A stretch of DNA of 36,113 bases. Source: CAZDET01 sp964504335. Its GTDB lineage: Bacteria; Bacteroidota; Bacteroidia; Chitinophagales; Saprospiraceae. Every line of letters starts with the position of its first letter. Positions within the stretch are counted from its first letter, which is position 1. The stretch lies in contig CAZDET010000054.1 of NCBI GenBank assembly GCA_964504335.1, positions 1-36,113 on the forward strand, written 5' to 3'. Below, one piece after another: positions 30,585 to 36,113 of the stretch. The position numbers and the translations under genes are program-made. Under the pieces are notes generated by a model. That model was not told the DNA's origin and ran no database searches. It saw only the letters and a list, made by a program, of their open reading frames with translations.

Positions 30585-32495
30585 ATGCCAGCATCACTCA
30601 ACCACATCACTGACCGGACGCCCATGGGCGCCAACCTCATCGCCGACGGCGCGACTTTTCGCGTGTGGGCGCCCAACGCCAAAGAAGTCTACGTCATTGG
30701 CGCGTTTAACAACCGCGAGCGCAACGACTCCAGCTTGCTTACACAAGATGAGCACGGACACTGGCGCGGATTTATTCCGGGGGTGAAGGATCGAGATCGG
30801 TACAACTACTACGTAGTAGGGGAGGGGAGTGAAGGGCCAAAACGCGACCCCTACGCACGAGAACTGGATACGCCCTTCCCGGGTGAATCGGTGGTGCGGG
30901 AACCCGATTTCCCCTGGCATGAAACGGGCTTTTCGACGCCGGCCTTTTCCGATTTTGTGATTTATCAACTACACGTCGGGACCTTTTACACGCCTAATTT
31001 GCCAAACCGAGCCGGGACCTTCCTGGATGTAGCGACTAAAATTCCCTATCTGGAGAATCTGGGCATTACTGCTATCCAACTGCTGCCGATTCAGGAATTT
31101 CCTACCCAGTTTAGTTTGGGGTACAACGGGGTGGACTATTTTTCTCCGGAGATGGATTTTGCCGTGCCGCAGGAAGAGTTGGGTAATTATTTGTGGGAAG
31201 TGAATGCCTTACTGACGGACAGAGGGCTCCAACCCTACCGCGAAGCGGATCTGATCGGGGAAATGAATCAGCTCAAGGCCCTGATCGATATTTGCCATGT
31301 GTATGGCATTGCTGTCATATTTGATTTGGTGTTTAATCATGCCGGTGGTGATTTTGGCGATGAATCCATTTACTTCTTTGATCGTCAGACGCAGGAGTTC
31401 GGTAACAGCCGATCACTTTACTTCTTAGAGCGGGGGCATGCAGGAGGTTTGGTCTTCGATTATGGCAAGCCTCAGGTGCGATCGTTCCTCATCGACAATG
31501 CGCTGTTTTTCCTGGAGGAATACCGAGTGGATGGATTCCGCTTTGATCAGGTGAGTGTAATCGACCACGACGGGGCACCGCATGGGTGGCAATTTGTGCA
31601 GGATCTGACCGCTACAATGGAGGAGTACCATCCCGGCAAGTTGCAGAAAGCCGAATACTGGGGCGTGAACCCCTACATGGTCATGCGGCCACCGATGGGA
31701 GCTGGCTTTGATACTTCGCTCACTGATGGGCTGCGCATCCGCCTGCGCGAAGTAGTGGAGGGAGCTAGCTGGCCCGATCAGCGTCCGTTACCAATGGAGG
31801 CGCTTGCACGGAGTATGTGGGTGGAGGGCTTTCATCTGCACTGGCAATTCGTGCAGGGGCCGGAGAATCACGATATCGTCTACGTCGGGCGGGAGGAGCG
31901 CATCGTACGCCTGGCCGATCCGAGTGATCCTCGCTCCTGGTACGCCCGCTCGCGCGCCCGCGCGGCTACGGGGCTGACGCTTACCGCCCCTGGCATCCCC
32001 ATGCTGTTTATGGGGCAGGAATTTCTGGAAGACAAGCAGTGGTCCGATAATTTCGAATACCACGACGGCCTGTTGCTCGATTGGGAGCCCGTGCAGCGTG
32101 CGGAAAAGGAGGTAACCGATCACTTGCTCTTTATCTCTGATCTTCTGGAGTTGCGCAAGCGCTTACCGGCCTTGCGCGGGCAGGGCTTCCGCGTAATCTC
32201 CGCTTACGATCCGCACCGCATTCTGGCCTTCCACCGGTGGGCACCCTTAGCAGGGGCCGATGTCGTAGTGGTTGTGCATTTCTCTAATTTCCACCGCGAT
32301 GATTACCGGATTGGATTTCCGGGAGGCGGTGAGTGGCGCGAGGTCTTCAACAGCGATTACTACGAAAACCTGCCCAACCCTGATACCAAAGGCAACGGTG
32401 GCAGGGTGATCGCAGACGACCAACCCTACCACGGTTACAGCCACTCGGCAGCGATTACGGTGCCGGCGAATGGGATGGTGATTTTTACGCGTTAG
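30585..32495 (+). CDS. GH13 alpha-amylase-family enzyme, glycogen-branching-enzyme-like
   Basis: A 636-residue cytoplasmic enzyme with no signal peptide. An N-terminal carbohydrate-binding (CBM48-like) domain spans about 12-95 (GATFRVWAPNAKEVYVIGAFN). The GH13 barrel has VIFDLVFNHAGG, the nucleophile Asp in VDGFRFDQVSVI, a probable acid Glu in QKAEYWG, and the third acid in GPENHDIVY. A short C-terminal beta domain closes it. The architecture best fits 1,4-alpha-glucan branching enzymes. A debranching or trehalohydrolase-type activity is not excluded, and the acid-Glu neighbourhood (AEYWG) is atypical. Its stop codon overlaps that of the convergent phosphoesterase gene. No other glycogen gene is adjacent. 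Confidence 0.85.
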   Translation: MPASLNHITDRTPMGANLIADGATFRVWAPNAKEVYVIGAFNNRERNDSSLLTQDEHGHWRGFIPGVKDRDRYNYYVVGEGSEGPKRDPYARELDTPFPGESVVREPDFPWHETGFSTPAFSDFVIYQLHVGTFYTPNLPNRAGTFLDVATKIPYLENLGITAIQLLPIQEFPTQFSLGYNGVDYFSPEMDFAVPQEELGNYLWEVNALLTDRGLQPYREADLIGEMNQLKALIDICHVYGIAVIFDLVFNHAGGDFGDESIYFFDRQTQEFGNSRSLYFLERGHAGGLVFDYGKPQVRSFLIDNALFFLEEYRVDGFRFDQVSVIDHDGAPHGWQFVQDLTATMEEYHPGKLQKAEYWGVNPYMVMRPPMGAGFDTSLTDGLRIRLREVVEGASWPDQRPLPMEALARSMWVEGFHLHWQFVQGPENHDIVYVGREERIVRLADPSDPRSWYARSRARAATGLTLTAPGIPMLFMGQEFLEDKQWSDNFEYHDGLLLDWEPVQRAEKEVTDHLLFISDLLELRKRLPALRGQGFRVISAYDPHRILAFHRWAPLAGADVVVVVHFSNFHRDDYRIGFPGGGEWREVFNSDYYENLPNPDTKGNGGRVIADDQPYHGYSHSAAITVPANGMVIFTR

Positions 32496-34324
32496 TTGGA
32501 CTTCGGATTCCTGAAAAACATCCCGGAGCCCACGCGATTAGCCGAACTGCGCCAGTCGGGCTGCCAGCTGTACCTCGGCTTGTCCTCTTCGCCGCTATCC
32601 CAGTCCTGAACGGTGAAGTTGATGCGGGCAGTGCGCCAGTCGTCGCCCTGCAATTGCCGGAAATAGCTGAGCGGAATGGCGGCTTCCATGGTGTATCCGC
32701 CTTCCGCTACCTTGGCTACCCACTGATAATCGATGCCCTCGTAGCGTTCTTCGTAAAAAGACTTGCTGGGCAACTCATCTGTGGATGGGGTCAGCGCCAG
32801 GGTAAAGCTATTGGAATACCAGCCACTGCCGGTGCGCATCGCGGAACGGGCGATGGGGTCGGCATTGACTGTAAAACCGATGTAGTCTTGCTGCCAAGCC
32901 ACCGCACCTTTGTCGAGTTTCACCTCATCGTCCTGGACCCGGGCGGCGAGGTAGAGGAACTCGTCATCCAAACGAACATCGAAGGCAGCGCTCAGATCGG
33001 CCGCTTCCGGCCCGCTGAATTGGTAGGGGAGGTCTGACCACTCCTCCAGAACGCCGTCCACAGCCACTGGATCGCCGATGGGTAAGGGGTATTGCTGCTC
33101 CATACCAACCTGGTATTCGAAGGGGACTTCGATGACGGAGCCATTGGGCATCGTGTAGGCGAGGCTAACGTGGAGGGGAAGGGATGCTTCCGGAGCTAGT
33201 TGATCCTTGCGAGGAGCGAGCTCAACGCCGATCGTACCGACGTTATTCGGTCCAATAGTCATCGTATCGGTCTCCAGGGTGGAGGTCATATCAAAGCTGA
33301 ATTGGTCATCTACCCTTACCAGGACAGGCATATCCATAGGGTTGGTAATTTGGATGTTGACGGTACCGCCTGCGCCGGGGTCATTCTGGTAATAGATCGG
33401 TTCGATGCGTACGGGGATGCTCGACTGCAGGCTGGAAATGAAGTCGTAGTCCTCGTTAGTCACTACGTCTTCCGTCCAGATGCCACTGAGTTGCAGGTTG
33501 GCTATGATGGGTCCCTGATCGGTCATCGTTACCCACACGACATGGTCAAATTCGCCCAGTTTGGGGCCGCGCAGGGCACTGCCGCCACCAGTGGTGGCAA
33601 GGGTGAAGTAGCGGCCGTTGTTGCGCTCCCAGCGCACGTAGTGGTGCACGTGCCCGGTGAACACGGAGTGCTCGCGGTTGCTAAGCAGCTTTTCGACATC
33701 GGGCCAGCGGACGGGGTCTTCCTGCGTCCAGAGCGGCTGGTGCATGAAAACTAAAGTCCAGCGCACATCGGCGTTTTCCTCTAGCGTCTTTTTGATGTAT
33801 TCGTATTGTGTGTCAGAAATACTGCCGTTGCCGGCGCCCCGGTACTGGTCTTCACTATCGAGACAAAGAAAGAGGACGTCCTTGTACACGAAGTGATAGT
33901 AAGTTGGGCCAAGGCGTTCTTTCCAGAGGTCTTGCATGACCTTGTTGGTGATATCGTGGTTGCCCGGCACGTAGAAGAAGGGCGATTCCAGTTGGTTGAC
34001 GAAGCCGTCGAACTCTTCCCACTGGCGCAGCAACTCGGGCATGTCTTCGGTGTAGCCTTCGATCAGGTCTCCTACACTAATGACGAATTCCGGCTGAAGC
34101 AGATTGACTTTGCGCATGGCCTCCGGAAAGACACCCGGTCGGTGGCCACCGGTACGATCGGTAACGATGACAAACTGGAACTGGTCATCCGACGTGTTGA
34201 AGTCGAGGCTCGTCCAAGGAGTAGATCCACTGGGCACCTCAATTTCTAGGGCCGTTGGTTGCTGAGCCAGTAGCGGTAGTGCAGCAACGAGGCAAACGAA
34301 TAGCAAAGTTAGGGAATTCTTCAT
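32492..34324 (-). CDS. Exported metallophosphoesterase with C-terminal CBM9-like domain
   Basis: A 610-residue secreted or periplasmic protein. Signal peptide MKNSLTLLFVCLVAALPLLAQ. The calcineurin-like domain (about 45-290) has VIVTDRTGG, ISVGDLIEGY, VPGNHD, MHQPLW and FTGHVHHYVRW. The first motif is D-R-T rather than the usual D-x-H. A beta-sandwich segment follows. From about 440 a CBM9-like domain appears (VAVDGVLEEWSDLPYQF, LYLAARVQDDEV, DYIGFTVNADP), as in carbohydrate-active exported proteins. Substrate unknown. The ATG at 34324 fits the signal peptide. Confidence 0.85.
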   Translation of the reverse strand: MKNSLTLLFVCLVAALPLLAQQPTALEIEVPSGSTPWTSLDFNTSDDQFQFVIVTDRTGGHRPGVFPEAMRKVNLLQPEFVISVGDLIEGYTEDMPELLRQWEEFDGFVNQLESPFFYVPGNHDITNKVMQDLWKERLGPTYYHFVYKDVLFLCLDSEDQYRGAGNGSISDTQYEYIKKTLEENADVRWTLVFMHQPLWTQEDPVRWPDVEKLLSNREHSVFTGHVHHYVRWERNNGRYFTLATTGGGSALRGPKLGEFDHVVWVTMTDQGPIIANLQLSGIWTEDVVTNEDYDFISSLQSSIPVRIEPIYYQNDPGAGGTVNIQITNPMDMPVLVRVDDQFSFDMTSTLETDTMTIGPNNVGTIGVELAPRKDQLAPEASLPLHVSLAYTMPNGSVIEVPFEYQVGMEQQYPLPIGDPVAVDGVLEEWSDLPYQFSGPEAADLSAAFDVRLDDEFLYLAARVQDDEVKLDKGAVAWQQDYIGFTVNADPIARSAMRTGSGWYSNSFTLALTPSTDELPSKSFYEERYEGIDYQWVAKVAEGGYTMEAAIPLSYFRQLQGDDWRTARINFTVQDWDSGEEDKPRYSWQPDWRSSANRVGSGMFFRNPKSN

Positions 34325-34478
34325 AGCAGCAATTAGTTGAATAAGACAAAGGGGATTGTTGATGCTGTGAAGATCCTCCAACCACTATCACTCTTTCAAC
34401 CCATTTGTATTAAATGATCGTAAAGTTCTGTTGCCGGGGTGTTTGGTATTCGTTTTTCGTGCGAACTACAATTACAGC

Positions 34479-34509
34479 TTGACAAGTTGATCTATAAAGC
34501 CTATTTTTG
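34479..34509 (+). promoter_or_regulatory. Bacteroidota-type promoter of RNA element copy 2
   Basis: TTGAC at 34479 and TATTTTTG at 34502-34509 are 23 bases apart start to start, a clean match to the main Bacteroidota promoter. The same spacing, and the same 16 bases from the -7 box to CAATAG, occur before copy 1. Confidence 0.7.
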
Positions 34510-34513
34510 CATT

Positions 34514-34667
34514 GCTATTCAATAGTTGCCGTCAGGCAACGACGCTCAAAAATTAGCCCTTTTTTACGGCCGTTTCCATTGCTGGTAGTCGTGTGCGGAA
34601 TGCACGCTTGGGCTGCTTGCGACCCAAAAGGTTGGCAGGTATGGTGGGCGGGCAATTTTCCCACCCA
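34514..34667 (+). ncRNA. Structured RNA element, copy 2 (complete 5' part)
   Basis: This matches the minus strand of about 1-146. The first hairpin is GTTGCC/GGCAAC (about 34525-34540). Copy 1 has GCTGCC/GGCAGC, a T-A to C-G double change. Identical blocks lie at 34566-34588 and 34629-34646. Between them a stem with GTGTGCG and TGCACGC carries two G-U pairs that are G-C in copy 1, and a weaker third stem follows. CCATTGC in the first block can pair with GCA...ATGG in the second, closing a three-way junction. A last stem, TGGGCGGG/CCCACCCA (34645-34667), has one mismatch. The 3' end is not clear. It may stop here or run into the hydrolase leader (ATG 34833). No known family recognised. Confidence 0.6.
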
Positions 34668-34832
34668 CGTTTATGGTGTGCGGCGAGCCGAGCCGGAGAT
34701 TGGCCACATCTTCGGGGTAATTCGCTATGCCTATTCCCAACTGCTACCGGACAGGTCGGGGCTCTTCTCTTCCGTGAAATGCACTCTTTTCGTACAATTG
34801 GTTAACTTTCCGCAAGACCAACTTGAACTACG

Positions 34833-35864
34833 ATGAAATACGCCTCCCTAATCTTGCTCTCCGTGGCGATTTTGCTGGCCGCTTCCTGCGAGCCGGAAGG
34901 AGATACTACCGATGGTGCTTCCACGGCAATTAGCCTTGCCGATTACCACGGCTTTAAAACCAACACTCTCGTGCAACAGGCTGGTATCCAAATGATCCCA
35001 CTGAAAGAGGGATACAACGTCTGGACGAAGCGCTTCGGAACGAATCCCGATATCAAAGTCCTGCTCCTCCACGGTGGGCCGGCCATGACCCACGAGTATA
35101 TGGAGGTGTTCGAAAGCTTTTTTCCGCAGCGAGGATTCGAATTCTATGAATACGATCAATTAGGTTCTCACTATTCGGATCAACCCATCGACACCTCGCT
35201 GTGGACTATCGAACGCTTTGTAGAGGAGGTAGAGCAAGTGCGGCAGGCGCTCGGTATGGACTCTACCAATTTCTATTTGCTTGGAAATAGTTGGGGCGGC
35301 CTGTTGGCTATGGAATATGCTCTCGAACATCAGGAGCATCTCAAGGGACTCCTCATTTGCAATATGACGGCCGATTTCGGCCGCTACGAAGCTTATAACA
35401 ACAAACTCCGCAATCAACTCCGCCCGGGCCTACTCGATACGCTTTCCGACTACGAATCCCGGGGCGCACTTACCGATCCGGCCTATCAGGAATTGGTATT
35501 TAACGAATATTACAAAAAGCACATTCTGCGCATGGACGAATACCCCGATCCGGTCATGCGTTCCTTACAGCATGTCAATCAGGAAGTGTACGAATACATG
35601 CAGGGGCCCAGTGAATTTGTGCCTGGCGGTATCCTTAAAACCTGGACAGTCTGGGATCGCCTTCCGGAAATTGAAGTACCCACGCTGATGGTCGGTGCCA
35701 AATACGATACGATGGACCCGGCAGAGATGGAGGAAATGTCCACGCTGGTTCAAAACGGCTCCTACCTCTATTGTCCCAATGGCAGCCACCTGGCCATGTA
35801 CGACGATCAGGAGGTTTTTATGGAAGGCGTCATTGAGTTTATCGAACGTGTCGATTACGAATAG
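34833..35864 (+). CDS. Alpha/beta-hydrolase lipoprotein, proline-iminopeptidase-like
   Basis: A 343-residue predicted lipoprotein: MKYASLILLSVAILLAASC with the lipidated Cys at 19. The hydrolase fold shows LLLHGGPAMTHEY (oxyanion HGGP), the nucleophile in LGNSWGGLLAMEYA (Ser 153), and a probable acid and base in VGAKYDTMDP and NGSHLAMYDD. HGGP plus GNSWGG is typical of proline-specific peptidase (S33) family members. An esterase or lactonase role is possible. It follows RNA copy 2 by about 165 bases. TAACTTTC at 34803-34810 is a weak promoter box of its own. The next gene starts 3 bases after its stop. Confidence 0.87.
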   Translation: MKYASLILLSVAILLAASCEPEGDTTDGASTAISLADYHGFKTNTLVQQAGIQMIPLKEGYNVWTKRFGTNPDIKVLLLHGGPAMTHEYMEVFESFFPQRGFEFYEYDQLGSHYSDQPIDTSLWTIERFVEEVEQVRQALGMDSTNFYLLGNSWGGLLAMEYALEHQEHLKGLLICNMTADFGRYEAYNNKLRNQLRPGLLDTLSDYESRGALTDPAYQELVFNEYYKKHILRMDEYPDPVMRSLQHVNQEVYEYMQGPSEFVPGGILKTWTVWDRLPEIEVPTLMVGAKYDTMDPAEMEEMSTLVQNGSYLYCPNGSHLAMYDDQEVFMEGVIEFIERVDYE

Positions 35865-35867
35865 CGA

Positions 35868-36113
35868 ATGACGCTTTTCCTCCATGCCCCCCAGTACCGC
35901 CCAAACCTGTCCAGCATGGTGCGGTCGGCGGAGTTTTTTGGGTTCGATCGGATTTACGTATTTGATGCTTTCGACTTACTGGCACCGCCGACGAATAAAA
36001 AGCAGCGAGCCGATATGAACCATCTCGCACGGGTTTGGACGGCCGGTGCCGTAGAACACATCGAGGTGGTGCGGGTGGAGGAGGTAAATTCAATTTTTGA
36101 AGAATGCCGGCAG
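35868..36113 (+). CDS. SpoU/TrmH-family RNA methyltransferase, N-terminal part (runs off window)
   Basis: The first 82 residues of an open frame that continues past the window. HAPQYRPNLSSMVRSAEFFGFDRIYVFD follows the SpoU pattern (N-x-x-x-x-R-x-A-x-x-F-G-x-D), the N-terminal part of the knotted SAM-binding domain that 2'-O-methylates tRNA or rRNA. The SAM-binding motifs 2 and 3 would lie downstream and are not visible. It begins 3 bases after the hydrolase stop, suggesting co-transcription. Confidence 0.75.
   Translation, partial: MTLFLHAPQYRPNLSSMVRSAEFFGFDRIYVFDAFDLLAPPTNKKQRADMNHLARVWTAGAVEHIEVVRVEEVNSIFEECRQ

Noticed and set aside
34507..34836. An open frame of 109 codons whose stop overlaps the hydrolase ATG
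   Set aside because: It begins inside the promoter -7 box and covers the structured RNA element. The matching frame in copy 1 contains a TGA, and the differences between copies follow RNA pairing rather than codon positions.

Overview
The window reads as chromosomal DNA of a moderately GC-rich member of the Bacteroidota. The support is a SusC/SusD pair, a gliding-motility protein (GldC), a type IX secretion sorting tail, many lipoproteins with short lipoboxes, DUF4249 and DUF3810 proteins, and promoter boxes of the Bacteroidota type (TTG, then about 20 bases, then TAnnTTTG). The mosaic intergenic repeats and general gene style make me think of the Saprospiria/Lewinella group, but that placement is inference. 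No rRNA, tRNA, CRISPR array, phage or insertion sequence was seen.

Layout. 1-508: a truncated copy of a structured, promoter-driven RNA element (minus strand) and the susC leader. 509-4866: susC-susD, closed by a strong hairpin. 4959-6296: a FadL/OmpP1-type outer-membrane protein on the minus strand, visibly more A/T-rich than its neighbours. 6690-10564: a DnaE-family polymerase with a degenerate PHP domain and a lipoprotein, both minus. 10671-14885: a copper P-type ATPase, a DUF4249 lipoprotein, an atypical SDR protein and gldC. 15092-19116: an LVIVD-repeat lipoprotein, a secreted barrel-like protein, then an ECF sigma factor overlapping a gene that joins an anti-sigma-like N-terminus to a predicted beta-barrel. 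19147-21008: a PLP enzyme, a small membrane protein with an H-x3-C-x2-C motif, and a ferredoxin. 21202-24400: a T9SS cargo protein, a DUF58 protein and thioredoxin (minus). 24515-32495: DUF3810, DnaG primase, a YfcE-type phosphoesterase, PanB, MltG and a GH13 enzyme. 32492-36113: an exported phosphoesterase, a second full copy of the structured RNA element, an alpha/beta-hydrolase lipoprotein and the start of a SpoU-type RNA methyltransferase.

Most genes are single transcription units or short pairs of housekeeping and envelope functions. The clearest functional unit is the sigma/anti-sigma-barrel pair. The intergenic DNA is the most unusual part. A structured element occurs twice in opposite orientation (about 1-158 minus and 34502-34667 plus). 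Each copy sits behind a promoter of identical geometry, and base changes between the copies preserve the hairpins. One copy has an in-frame stop in the only shared reading frame, so an undescribed or unrecognised small RNA family is the best explanation. Two further repeat families fill many gaps: a palindromic REP-like mosaic element (four copies) and T/G-rich octamer-like arrays, often as facing inverted arms.
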